Source: a virus
Length of the DNA: 56,197 bases
Strand: one strand, 5' to 3'
Virus record (IMG/VR): IMGVR_UViG_3300041809_000302
Coordinates: 1-56,197 of that record
A model generated the notes under the pieces. The model did not search any database. It saw nothing but the letters and a program-made list of their open reading frames with translations, and was not told the origin of the DNA. Below are positions 6,316-13,310 of the stretch, in pieces. A program made the translations under genes and the position numbers. Every line of letters starts with the position of its first letter. Position 1 is the stretch's first letter.

Positions 6316-6555
6316 GTGCCATCACAGACTGCGAAGGGCAAACCACACCGAATTACCACGCGTGAGCAAGCGCTTCGATACTTATGGATCAAGGGCGCCA
6401 GGCACGCGCATCGCGCTATCTTGTTGTCGGGCAGGCAGTTATGCGTCGAGGCAACAGCAGCGCACAAGCGAAACGCAGCTGCCAGGCGCCAGCAGCGCGA
6501 AACGCTCGCGAAGCTAGGCAAGCAAGGCAGGACCGGCAACACATTCAATAACTAG
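6316..6555 (+). CDS. Basic hypothetical ORF, 79 aa
   Basis: GTG 6316 lies one base after the preceding TAA (TAACGTG), the same arrangement seen at the credible start 34114. The product is helical and rich in Arg, Lys and Ala (HAHRAILLSGRQLCVEATAA). No clear ribosome site, and the opposite strand is also open, so coding status is uncertain. Confidence 0.4.
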   Translation: MPSQTAKGKPHRITTREQALRYLWIKGARHAHRAILLSGRQLCVEATAAHKRNAAARRQQRETLAKLGKQGRTGNTFNN

Positions 6556-6846
6556 GCATGGCGGAGAGGACGGTCTTCTCCTCTGCAGCCAGGCAACTGC
6601 GGCAAACAAAGGTCTTACGCTGGACTGATACCGTTGTACCTCGCCTAGCAGTGGTATCAGTGCCTTCGAAGTACACACCTGATCGTCCCTAAGACAATGA
6701 AAGCAGGCAAGTTCCCCACGGCCGGCCTTCGCGGGTACCCTTAGCCGAAACCGCAAGCCCCCCCGGTCGCTCAGCGGGATAGGGGTGAAGTGCATTTGCG
6801 AGCCCCCACGTATTTTTCTGGTGTTTTTTAGTGTCGTTTTTTGCCC
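6556..6846. other. Non-coding stretch with an inverted repeat
   Basis: No credible gene. It holds a perfect 9-base inverted repeat ACTGATACC / GGTATCAGT (6624-6632 and 6653-6661, 20-base gap), a shorter hairpin AGAGGA...TCCTCT near 6562-6582, and a C7/G4 run near 6760-6785. It ends in the promoter at 6847. It may carry operators or an untranslated RNA; no tRNA fold is apparent. Confidence 0.4.
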
Positions 6847-6874
6847 TTGACGTGCATGTTGTGCATGGTATACA
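6847..6874 (+). promoter_or_regulatory. Promoter of the ribbon-helix-helix gene
   Basis: -35 TTGACG (6847-6852), 16-base spacer, -10 TATACA (6869-6874). Copies of TGCATG overlap the spacer (TGCATGTTGTGCATGG), the type of closely spaced repeat that ribbon-helix-helix repressors bind. The expected RNA start at 6881-6883 nearly coincides with ATG 6883. Confidence 0.6.
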
Positions 6875-6882
6875 CATCGTAC

Positions 6883-7062
6883 ATGCCAGATATAGTGGTG
6901 AGGGAGTTGGAGGGGGAGTTGGTGCGGAAGGTGAGGGCGGATGCTGCCATGCGAGGGGAGAGTTTGAAGGAGTGGGTAGTGAGGGTGTGTGAGGAGGCAA
7001 CGAAACCTAAAGTTGAGGGTCGGCGGCAGGATAAGGCCAGGGGTGAAGGGAGGTTCTCGTGA
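6883..7062 (+). CDS. Ribbon-helix-helix DNA-binding protein (Arc/FitA type)
   Basis: 59 residues from ATG 6883: MPDIVVRELEGELVRKVRAD, then AAMRGESLKEWVVRVCEEA. The pattern of short beta strand, helix, 'RG-S--EWV' and second helix is that of Arc/MetJ/FitA-like ribbon-helix-helix proteins, which dimerise and bind DNA through the strand. The tail is basic. I choose this ATG over upstream starts because the promoter occupies that DNA. Codon use is strikingly rich in G (GTG, GAG, AGG), unlike most neighbours. No toxin partner is evident, so a stand-alone early repressor that may bind its own promoter is the simplest reading. Confidence 0.7.
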   Translation: MPDIVVRELEGELVRKVRADAAMRGESLKEWVVRVCEEATKPKVEGRRQDKARGEGRFS

Positions 7063-7172
7063 TTCCGCTACTCTTATTTTTCGCTGGGGTTGGGTTGCAC
7101 ATTACGGGGCACTGGGGATGGGGGACGGTGTGTTTTGTCGGGGTAGCGGTGGTACTGGTAGGCAGCTTGTGA
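7059..7172 (+). CDS. 37-aa membrane protein
   Basis: GTG 7059 overlaps the preceding stop by four bases (GTGA) and has GGGAGG five bases upstream. The product MIPLLLFFAGVGLHITGHWG, then WGTVCFVGVAVVLVGSL, is one or two hydrophobic segments with almost no charge. Function unknown. Confidence 0.6.
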   Translation: MIPLLLFFAGVGLHITGHWGWGTVCFVGVAVVLVGSL

Positions 7173-7363
7173 TCGTTAAGATTGTGACCGAGGCATGGAT
7201 GTGCACGATCTGCGGGGGTAAGTGGTTGCCGCGGAAGGATGAAGTCAAGAGGTGTGTAAAAAAGGGATGCCGCAAACTGGACAGCTATTCAGGAGCGCCA
7301 AGTGGGAAAAACAAAGAAGCATTACGACGACTTGATGAATCAAGAAGTATCGAAATTCTCTGA
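7169..7363 (+). CDS. Zinc-ribbon protein, 64 aa
   Basis: GTG 7169 overlaps the preceding stop. MCTICGGKWLPRKDEVKRCV then KKGCRKLDSYSG gives a Cys-x2-Cys ... Cys-x4-Cys ribbon of the type 'W-C--C-G-W-PR', common in small phage and bacterial zinc proteins. The ribosome site is weak, suggesting coupling to the upstream gene. Confidence 0.6.
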   Translation: MIVKIVTEAWMCTICGGKWLPRKDEVKRCVKKGCRKLDSYSGAPSGKNKEALRRLDESRSIEIL

Positions 7364-7550
7364 GCAGGATGTGGATTACCGCCGGTCTGGGGAGGATGAG
7401 GATTGCGGCAACTGCATTCATTTTATGGTTCGGAATATCGACCATCTCGGTGTCTGTGAGATAGTTAGGCCGGAAGAGGACGGCATCGATCCAGACTGGG
7501 TCTGCGATTTCTGGACTTCAAATGGAAGGGATTTTCCTTTACTGAAATGA
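7302..7550 (+). CDS. Small four-Cys protein, 82 aa
   Basis: GTG 7302 has AGGAG six bases upstream. The core DCGNCIHFMVRNIDHLGVCE, then DPDWVCDFW, gives four Cys spaced like small phage proteins sometimes labelled high-potential-iron-sulfur-like or rubredoxin-like. Metal type cannot be told. It overlaps the previous gene by 62 bases. Confidence 0.65.
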   Translation: MGKTKKHYDDLMNQEVSKFSEQDVDYRRSGEDEDCGNCIHFMVRNIDHLGVCEIVRPEEDGIDPDWVCDFWTSNGRDFPLLK

Positions 7551-7798
7551 ATTTGCCAACTTGCCCGAACCATAAGCAATCCGTATCTCTCTGTGCACAA
7601 AGCCGGTTGCGCCTGGTCAGCGAAGGACCGCAAGCCTTTTGCTTCATGTGCAACTGTTGTAAGGTGGTCTGGATGGTCACCAAGCCAAAAGTCAAGGAAG
7701 AGTCACGCTGGACCAACCAGTGCCGCAGGATCCAGCAGGCTACGGAAAGGGAGCGCGAGATGGCCCGGAAACGGGCATTCTCGTTTGCCAGGGTATGA
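7547..7798 (+). CDS. Cys-rich hypothetical protein, 83 aa
   Basis: ATG overlaps the preceding stop (ATGA). MNLPTCPNHKQSVSLCAQSR, then CFMCNCCKVVW, suggests a treble-clef or ribbon zinc site. The second half is a basic helix (QQATEREREMARKRA). Possibly nucleic-acid binding. Confidence 0.6.
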   Translation: MNLPTCPNHKQSVSLCAQSRLRLVSEGPQAFCFMCNCCKVVWMVTKPKVKEESRWTNQCRRIQQATEREREMARKRAFSFARV

Positions 7799-7887
7799 AT
7801 CACTGGTTTTTGTGTGACGTGCTCGAAGGGCTGTTCATATTTTTCATGGTATATCTCTGGATCCGTATCAGCGGAAGGAGGAAGTGA
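7795..7887 (+). CDS. 30-aa membrane peptide
   Basis: ATGA overlap with the gene before. MNHWFLCDVLEGLFIFFMVY then LWIRISGRRK: one hydrophobic helix with a positive C-terminus, as in a single-pass inner-membrane peptide. Confidence 0.5.
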   Translation: MNHWFLCDVLEGLFIFFMVYLWIRISGRRK

Positions 7888-7995
7888 ATGTCCAAATCAA
7901 GGCACAAACGCCGTAAAGTAGTCCGTAAACGCAGGGAGCGGGAGCGCCAGAAGGAGCATCAGCAGCCACCGCCTCCGCCAAAGGAGAAGCCATGA
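7888..7995 (+). CDS. 35-aa very basic peptide
   Basis: ATG 7888 directly follows the preceding TGA; AAGGAGGAAG lies upstream. MSKSRHKRRKVVRKRRERER then a poly-proline stretch and KEKP. About half the residues are basic. It resembles the other micro-basic proteins near 18339, 18507, 36697 and 36825 in charge only. Probable nucleic-acid contact. Confidence 0.5.
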   Translation: MSKSRHKRRKVVRKRRERERQKEHQQPPPPPKEKP

Positions 7996-8168
7996 GTCAA
8001 ATCGGAGCACCACAAAGAGTCATCATCGTTGATCCGGTGTTCGAGCCGGTGCCGGTCAGAGAGGAGCCGAATCGTGAGCCTGTTCCGCAAGAACCCGCCC
8101 AAGAACCAGACACTCACCCCGCAAGGACAAGCGGGTTCTGGCGCAATTACATCAGCATTTATCAATAA
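7992..8168 (+). CDS. Pro/Glu-rich 58-aa protein
   Basis: ATGA overlap with the previous stop and AAGGAGAAGCC upstream. MSQIGAPQRVIIVDPVFEPV is followed by EEPNREPVPQEPAQEP, a low-complexity acidic-proline segment that is probably unstructured. It overlaps the next gene by 95 bases in another frame. Confidence 0.45.
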   Translation: MSQIGAPQRVIIVDPVFEPVPVREEPNREPVPQEPAQEPDTHPARTSGFWRNYISIYQ

Positions 8169-8646
8169 CTTGAATGCAGTTGCCGCAGCACATGCCATTG
8201 CCAATCTGAATGCAACTCAGGGCTACGCTCCGGATGATGATCTGGTACAGGAGATTGAGCTCGGTCCAGAGGAAATGTGTGTTCAGGCGATCGTAGGATG
8301 GCGCCGGTGGTCAGTAACCATGTTTGGGGACGAATTATTCTCGAATAACGGTACAAAATGGCCGCATTTTGAAAAACTTACAGCCAACTGCCAACTTCGT
8401 AATCAATGCCATGGTATCGCCTGCGGATGCGGTATCTACGCTTACAAAGATAGGGTGAGCGCTGCAACGCTGGACAACCGGCCGGAGAAAATCACCCATG
8501 TTTGGGGAGAAGTATCATTGTGGGGTATGGTTATTGAGCATAAGGATGGATATCGCGCTCAGTTCGCTTATCCCAAGTCGTTTGTATACACCGGTGGAAT
8601 TGCGCAACGGATGGCTAATCTCTATGGGGTAAAAGTGATTCCATGA
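8074..8646 (+). CDS. Conserved phage protein, 190 aa
   Basis: GTG 8074 is preceded by GAGGAG, supporting this start over the open frame further up. The folded part begins near residue 60: QAIVGWRRWSV, then CHGIACGCGIYAYKDR, then VWGEVSLWGMVIEHKDGYRA, then QFAYPKSF. The 'CGIYA-K ... GEV-LWG-V-E---GYRA--AYP' pattern recurs in actinobacterial and phage proteins of unknown function. It overlaps the glycosyltransferase fusion gene by four bases. Confidence 0.7.
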   Translation: MSLFRKNPPKNQTLTPQGQAGSGAITSAFINNLNAVAAAHAIANLNATQGYAPDDDLVQEIELGPEEMCVQAIVGWRRWSVTMFGDELFSNNGTKWPHFEKLTANCQLRNQCHGIACGCGIYAYKDRVSAATLDNRPEKITHVWGEVSLWGMVIEHKDGYRAQFAYPKSFVYTGGIAQRMANLYGVKVIP

Positions 8647-10001
8647 TTGTATTTGCAACAACATGCAAAGGTAGAACTGAGCATGTCCAGCGCACCCTTC
8701 CCGCCAACCTGAAGAACAACCGACGGCCGGATTCAAAGTTCCTTTTGCTCAACTACAACTCCACCGACGGCCTCATGGATTACATTAACTCCTGTCACAA
8801 AGCTGATATAGACAGTGGCCGTCTCGTCGTCTACTCCCACCCTGCTCCGGGGCCTTTTCACGTAGCTCACGCCAAAAACATGGCTGCCCGCCTTGGGGTT
8901 CGGGAAGGCGCCGATCTTCTGGTTACCGTCGATGCCGACAATTTTACCGGAGAGAATTTTGATCAGTTCATCGTCGAGAAGTTCAAGGAACCGAATATCT
9001 TCTTGTGTCCCAACCACATGGAGATAAAAAGGACTCCCTTCGGCATGGATCGTCCTGCCCGCGGCTACGCCGGACGTTTAGCCGTCCGCTCCCAGGAGTT
9101 TATCAAAGCCGGAGGCTACAACGAGACTTACGACGTGTGGAGGGGAGAGGACATCGACTTCAACTTCCGCGCCATCCGTCTTGGCTACCACATGCGCTAC
9201 ATCGACAAACGGTTCCTTGAAACCATCCCGCACAGCTCTGCCGTTCGCTTCAAGGAGTACCCGCATGCCCGCCAGTACGAGTTCCCCGACGCTTGGAAGA
9301 TTCCTACCTGGGAGACGGATACAGTCGTAAACTACGGGCGATTTGGCCTGGGAGTGGCTACCCGGAACTTCGATACTACCCCGATCGATCTTACGCCAGT
9401 GCCCACCCGCATCTTTGGCATCGGCCTACATAAGACCGCCACTACCTCCCTGCACTCAGCCTTCCGTATCCTGGGCTACGACTCCCTGCACTGGGGACAA
9501 GGCGAGGCGCCGAAGATCTGGGAAGAAATGAACGTCTCAAACCGGTCTAAGACCTTAGAACGATGGTATGCCGCCTGCGACCTCCCCATTCCCTTGCTTT
9601 ACAAACAATTAGACAAGGCTTACCCCGGATCGAAGTTCATCCTTACCATCCGGGACGAAACAAAGTGGCTGAGAAGCGTCGAAAGGCTCTGGGATCCAAA
9701 GTACAACCCCACCCGCTGGCAATGGGACGTATGGCCGATCTCAAACAAGCTCCACTACGCTCTCTACGGTCGCAAGGACTTTGATTCTCTGACCATGCTC
9801 CAGCGCTACCGCCAGCATAACGCCGAAGTCCAGGAATACTTTAAGGACCGCCCGAACGACCTTTTGGTCCTGCATGTTGAAGAAGGTATCGGGTGGGAAA
9901 GCCTCTGCCCGTTCCTGGATATACCATTTCCTGTCTCTAACTTCCCCAAGGAAAACGTGACTGCAGAAGTGCCGCATCCATCAGGCTATGATTCGAACTG
10001 A
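8643..10001 (+). CDS. Glycosyltransferase-sulfotransferase fusion protein
   Basis: 452 residues in two domains. Residues 1-215 form a GT-A glycosyltransferase: N-terminal strand MIVFATTCKGR, a DxD motif VDAD (97-99), and GGYNE (157-161) followed by WRGEDID (167-172), the GT2/GT7-type acceptor motif. Residues about 255-440 form a P-loop sulfotransferase: the PAPS 5'-phosphosulfate loop GLHKTATTSL (261-270) and the 3'-phosphate motif FILTIRDETKWLRS (332-345). A short Pro/Thr linker joins them. Predicted role: adding a sugar and then a sulfate to the same glycan, in the cytoplasm, with nucleotide-sugar and PAPS as donors. It overlaps the methyltransferase gene by 14 bases. Substrate (host envelope, virion protein or DNA) is unknown. 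Confidence 0.85.
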   Translation: MIVFATTCKGRTEHVQRTLPANLKNNRRPDSKFLLLNYNSTDGLMDYINSCHKADIDSGRLVVYSHPAPGPFHVAHAKNMAARLGVREGADLLVTVDADNFTGENFDQFIVEKFKEPNIFLCPNHMEIKRTPFGMDRPARGYAGRLAVRSQEFIKAGGYNETYDVWRGEDIDFNFRAIRLGYHMRYIDKRFLETIPHSSAVRFKEYPHARQYEFPDAWKIPTWETDTVVNYGRFGLGVATRNFDTTPIDLTPVPTRIFGIGLHKTATTSLHSAFRILGYDSLHWGQGEAPKIWEEMNVSNRSKTLERWYAACDLPIPLLYKQLDKAYPGSKFILTIRDETKWLRSVERLWDPKYNPTRWQWDVWPISNKLHYALYGRKDFDSLTMLQRYRQHNAEVQEYFKDRPNDLLVLHVEEGIGWESLCPFLDIPFPVSNFPKENVTAEVPHPSGYDSN

Positions 10002-10617
10002 CCGAGCGCTCGCTATCGACGGCTACATGCACGCCGGGGAAATCGACTGGCTGGCCGAGCAAGCCTCTTGCCACAAGCGCATTGTCGAGATCGGATCATG
10101 GACTGGACGCTCTACCCGCGTTCTAGTCGACAACACTCCCGGAACCGTCAGAGCCGTAGACACCTGGCTCGGCTCCCCCGGCGACTTGGACGATGTGGTT
10201 GCCAAGAATGGCAGGTGGTGGGCATTTGACCAGTTCCGGCATAACCTCGATGATGCCTTTGAATGGAACGGCGGGAACTTATCCGTTACCTGCGCCGATT
10301 CTCTTAAGGCTGCCGCCGATTTTCTCTTATATCAGCCACCCTTCGACATGATTTTCATTGACGCCTGCCATGCTTATCCAGCGGTGTGCGAAGACATCAA
10401 GGCATGGTCAAAGCTGCTTGCTCCAGAAGGTCTGCTCTGCGGTCACGACTTTACCCCTCGCTGGTCCGGGGTCATGCAGGCAGTCAAAGAACTTGTCCCC
10501 GACTATTGCACCATGGAGAATTGGAACGCGGAGCGGACGATATGGTGGAAACCATCACCGACGCCGGCGCTGATCCTGGCACAGGAGCCGCCGCCGGGGA
10601 TGGAGGAGGGGGAATGA
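9988..10617 (+). CDS. Class I SAM-dependent methyltransferase (Methyltransf_24-like)
   Basis: 209 residues. Motif I VEIGSWTGRST (33-43) binds SAM. FDMIFIDACHAYPAVCEDIK (119-138) matches the 'D--H-YE-V--D---W' segment of the Methyltransf_24 family, often a sugar or small-molecule O-methyltransferase. GLLCGHDF follows, as is usual. Sandwiched between two glycosyltransferase genes, it most likely modifies a sugar. Start ATG 9988 lies within the end of the fusion gene. The Pro-rich tail ends just at the next start. Confidence 0.8.
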   Translation: MIRTDRALAIDGYMHAGEIDWLAEQASCHKRIVEIGSWTGRSTRVLVDNTPGTVRAVDTWLGSPGDLDDVVAKNGRWWAFDQFRHNLDDAFEWNGGNLSVTCADSLKAAADFLLYQPPFDMIFIDACHAYPAVCEDIKAWSKLLAPEGLLCGHDFTPRWSGVMQAVKELVPDYCTMENWNAERTIWWKPSPTPALILAQEPPPGMEEGE

Positions 10618-10886
10618 TTACACAGTGGGGATGGGATAGCGACTACGAATGTGATGAGTACCCAGACATCAAGTTTTACTTCGACGGCACGAAGTTAATC
10701 GCTCGAAATCTCCATCCACGATTCTTTGTCTATTCTGAGGTAGACTGTCCAGACCTACTCAACAAGAACCTTCTGGAAGTTCACCTCTATAGGGCGGCGC
10801 TGAACATAATGCGCCACAAAGACCAGTGGATCAAAGAGTGTGAGGAACGGAACGGGCAACCACCTCCGGAGATGCCATCATCGTAG
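10614..10886 (+). CDS. Hypothetical protein, 90 aa
   Basis: ATG 10614 overlaps the methyltransferase stop (ATGA) and follows GGAGGAGGGGG, so this start is preferred over the longer open frame. MITQWGWDSDYECDEYPDIK has alternating hydrophobic residues; the second half is helical (LEVHLYRAALNIMRHKDQWI). No family recognised. Confidence 0.65.
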   Translation: MITQWGWDSDYECDEYPDIKFYFDGTKLIARNLHPRFFVYSEVDCPDLLNKNLLEVHLYRAALNIMRHKDQWIKECEERNGQPPPEMPSS

Positions 10887-10969
10887 AAATCCATCCCGGC
10901 AAATTCGTCCGCTTTCATATTCTATGTCTTGAATGCGGTAAGGAGTTGGCAGTCGTTCAGTCTGTACTG

Positions 10970-11083
10970 ATGGCTTATCAGAGAACCGGAGAGTACTCAA
11001 AGCATGTCTGCGAGTGCGAGATCGAGTATTGTCATTATGAGGCAATCAAGGGAAGGAGATGCGGACTGCACATCAATGAATGA
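10970..11083 (+). CDS. Possible zinc-ribbon ORF with unclear start
   Basis: From ATG 10970 it encodes MAYQRTGEYSKHVCECEIEY, and it ends at 11083 overlapping the next start (AATGA context). The same frame is open upstream to about 10859 and reads well there (FHILCLECGKELAVV), giving a CLEC pair, but no ATG, GTG or well-placed TTG begins it. Either an unusual start codon is used or the gene is a remnant. 10887-11075 otherwise holds nothing. Confidence 0.35.
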   Translation: MAYQRTGEYSKHVCECEIEYCHYEAIKGRRCGLHINE

Positions 11084-12518
11084 TTTGATCGTCATCTTAT
11101 GCTGCACTTCCCAGCAGGGCACGATGAAGACCTATCTCCGTCAACTGAATGATGCCGGCATCGAAACCCACGTTGAGCCCATCCATGACTTCGAAGCCGC
11201 CAACACTCTCGGTGGCCAAGTCAGAGGCCAGAGGGAACTAGCCAAGAGATTCTTCCGCTACCAGAACATCATCTTCACCGATGCTTTCGACGTTGCCTTT
11301 CACGGCACAAAGCAGGACGTACTCTCTAAGATCCCGGAGAATCACGTCCTGCAGGCAGCGGAGCGTAATTGCTGGCCTGACCCGAAGTTAGAAGACGGAA
11401 TGCAAGGCGATACTCCATGGAAGTTTGTAAACGGTGGAATGCTGGCAGGAAAGCCTCACATCATCCTGCGCTGGCTCGACAACATCGAAAAACACAAGTT
11501 CTACAATCACAAGCTATGCAATCAGGGGTTCTTCAACTTCCTGCGATACAACCGCGATCCCTTGATCCACATCGACGAAACGACAGAGTTGTTCTACTGC
11601 TTGTTCAAAGAAAATCGGGAACTGCAATTCGAGGATGGCTTGCCGATAAACACCGTCTGCAAAACCCGTCCCAACTTCATCCACGCCAACGGCCACTGGT
11701 CTACCCAGGCAACCGACCTGCGCCGCGCCAAGAGCATCAAAAATCCACCCCCTAAGGAACCAACAATGACTGACTCAAAAATGCTGTCCGCGGTCGGAAT
11801 AACCATCGGGCTACCCTTCTGCGGCCGTCCCATCACCCCTCACTGGGCCGTGTCTTTAGCCTGCATGAACTGGCCCTTGAACACCAAGCGCGTCATGCAC
11901 ACCACTCTCGGCCATGAAATCGGGGAAGCACGCTGCGCAACCGTCGAACTGGCAAAGAACCTCCATTCCAAGTACGTTTACTTCCAGGACGACGACGTGG
12001 TTACTCCCGCCTTCGCAGTCCGTTCCTTACTGTCAACTCTGGAGAATGCCGACATAAAAACCATGGTTGCCGCCGGGATTTATTGTTCGAAGACTTTACC
12101 AACCGAGCCAGTCGTATTCCGTGGAGAGGGACTCGGAGCGTTCTGGAAATGGAAGATGGGAGACATCTTCGAAGTGACAAGCATCGGCACGGGGTGCATG
12201 ATGATCAACATGGAAGTCTTCGAACATCTGGAAAAGCCGTACTTCAAGACGGTCGACGATGTCGTCAACGCCCAAGAATACACTCAGCAGAACGACGACA
12301 TGTACTTCTGCGGCAAGGTTCTCGGCGCTGGGTACAAAGTCCTGGCCGACGCTAATGTCCTTTGCACGCATTTCAACTGGGATCCGGAAACACAGGTATT
12401 TACTCCCTTCACTCTGCCGGATGATTCTTACCCCATGCGCCCGGTGTCAGACGATGAGCCGCGGGCTAAACGAGCGATGACGCAAGTTGTCTCGATCGAA
12501 ACAAGAAAGGAAGGATAG
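11076..12518 (+). CDS. Double glycosyltransferase (two GT-A domains)
   Basis: 480 residues from ATG 11076; upstream in-frame starts exist but lack ribosome sites. Domain 1 (1-220) resembles the PLOD-type glucosyltransferase fold: NIIFTDAFDVAFHG (64-77) holds the metal-binding acidic residues, with KFVNGGMLAGK (116-126) later. A Pro-rich linker (NPPPKEPT) leads to domain 2 (231-455), another GT-A enzyme with YFQDDDVV (302-309), GTGCMMINMEVF and NDDMYFCGKV. A good ribosome site (AAGGA) and ATG at 11766 lie exactly at the domain 2 border, so domain 2 may also be made alone. Predicted to extend the glycan that the neighbouring enzymes sulfate and methylate. Confidence 0.8.
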   Translation: MNDLIVILCCTSQQGTMKTYLRQLNDAGIETHVEPIHDFEAANTLGGQVRGQRELAKRFFRYQNIIFTDAFDVAFHGTKQDVLSKIPENHVLQAAERNCWPDPKLEDGMQGDTPWKFVNGGMLAGKPHIILRWLDNIEKHKFYNHKLCNQGFFNFLRYNRDPLIHIDETTELFYCLFKENRELQFEDGLPINTVCKTRPNFIHANGHWSTQATDLRRAKSIKNPPPKEPTMTDSKMLSAVGITIGLPFCGRPITPHWAVSLACMNWPLNTKRVMHTTLGHEIGEARCATVELAKNLHSKYVYFQDDDVVTPAFAVRSLLSTLENADIKTMVAAGIYCSKTLPTEPVVFRGEGLGAFWKWKMGDIFEVTSIGTGCMMINMEVFEHLEKPYFKTVDDVVNAQEYTQQNDDMYFCGKVLGAGYKVLADANVLCTHFNWDPETQVFTPFTLPDDSYPMRPVSDDEPRAKRAMTQVVSIETRKEG

Positions 12519-12519
12519 T

Positions 12520-13053
12520 ATGCCGATGGTCTGGACTCCGGAACTGAAAGCTAAGGCAGCGGCTACCCGCGCCGAAACAAAACGCAAGAAGGAAGAACGT
12601 TTAGCTAAGAAAGAAGCCAACAATGGGAACTCACATGTTGCAACTGTGCCTGATCCTGTTTCTACTGGGAGCGTGGTTCGGGTCGAAGAGAATCCAGTCC
12701 CGGTCAGTGCGTTTAATTGGGAAACTGCTTCCCTTCAGGAAATCATCGAACGGCAAGCCTCGATGAAAAACGAGTATGACCGTATCTCGGAAATTGTTTT
12801 GCGACGTGCCAACCCTCCGGGAACCACATGGGTTTGTTGGACGGAGGAGCAGAGACGCCTCAAGAACGGAATCGAGATTCCGAAAGCGGTAGCAACCAAC
12901 TGTGCCCGTACCGGAGCCGACGGCAAGTGGAAGTTCCGGGACGATGGACGCTTCGAAGTCATTAACGGAGTGAGAACACTGCGTCCGGCCTTCTGCTGCA
13001 ACTCGGCCTGCTTCAGCCTGTATCAAATGTACCGTGGTTTCCGAGCGAGATAG
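12520..13053 (+). CDS. Hypothetical protein, 177 aa, upstream of terminase
   Basis: ATG 12520 follows AAGGAAGGA. The N-terminal 40 residues form a basic helix (KAAATRAETKRKKEERLAKK). A middle helix (ASLQEIIERQASMKNEYDRI) is followed by a compact C-terminal domain with several Cys (TTWVCW, NCARTG, FCCNSACFSLY) that may bind zinc. Its position suggests a packaging or structural accessory role, possibly in place of a small terminase, but there is no sequence proof. Confidence 0.6.
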   Translation: MPMVWTPELKAKAAATRAETKRKKEERLAKKEANNGNSHVATVPDPVSTGSVVRVEENPVPVSAFNWETASLQEIIERQASMKNEYDRISEIVLRRANPPGTTWVCWTEEQRRLKNGIEIPKAVATNCARTGADGKWKFRDDGRFEVINGVRTLRPAFCCNSACFSLYQMYRGFRAR

Positions 13054-13055
13054 AT

Positions 13056-13262
13056 ATGCTATATTCCCGATGTTCATGCGGTAGAAAATTCGAGGAAGAG
13101 ACTAGAGCGGAAGAAGTTGTTGCACTTTTGCTCCACACACAGAGAATTCATCCAGAGAGATTTTTTTGGCTGTTAAGGAAACTAGGAAATATGTATGGGG
13201 AAGATGGACTTCCAACCAGCAGTCATTTGGAAATGTTGTACGATATCCAAGAATCCGTTTGA
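13056..13262 (+). CDS. Hypothetical protein, 68 aa
   Basis: MLYSRCSCGRKFEEETRAEE begins with a CSCG element and continues as a helical segment (VVALLLHTQRIHPERFFWLL). Weak ribosome site. The placement before terminase would fit a small terminase subunit, but the size and motifs do not argue for it. Confidence 0.5.
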   Translation: MLYSRCSCGRKFEEETRAEEVVALLLHTQRIHPERFFWLLRKLGNMYGEDGLPTSSHLEMLYDIQESV

Positions 13263-13310
13263 TGTTCAATGGTTGTGCGCTTGTTGCCATGGCAATGAGA
13301 GGAGGCGACA

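Noticed and set aside
6303-6548. Minus-strand 81-aa frame
   Set aside because: Opposes a plus-strand operon, no ribosome site, composition of a mirror frame.
6556-6846. tRNA or tmRNA in the largest early non-coding stretch
   Set aside because: No T-loop GTTCGA sequence or cloverleaf pairing could be found; only simple inverted repeats.
6883-7062. Toxin-antitoxin pair headed by the ribbon-helix-helix protein
   Set aside because: The next genes are a 37-aa membrane peptide and zinc-ribbon proteins; none resembles a PIN, RelE or other known toxin.
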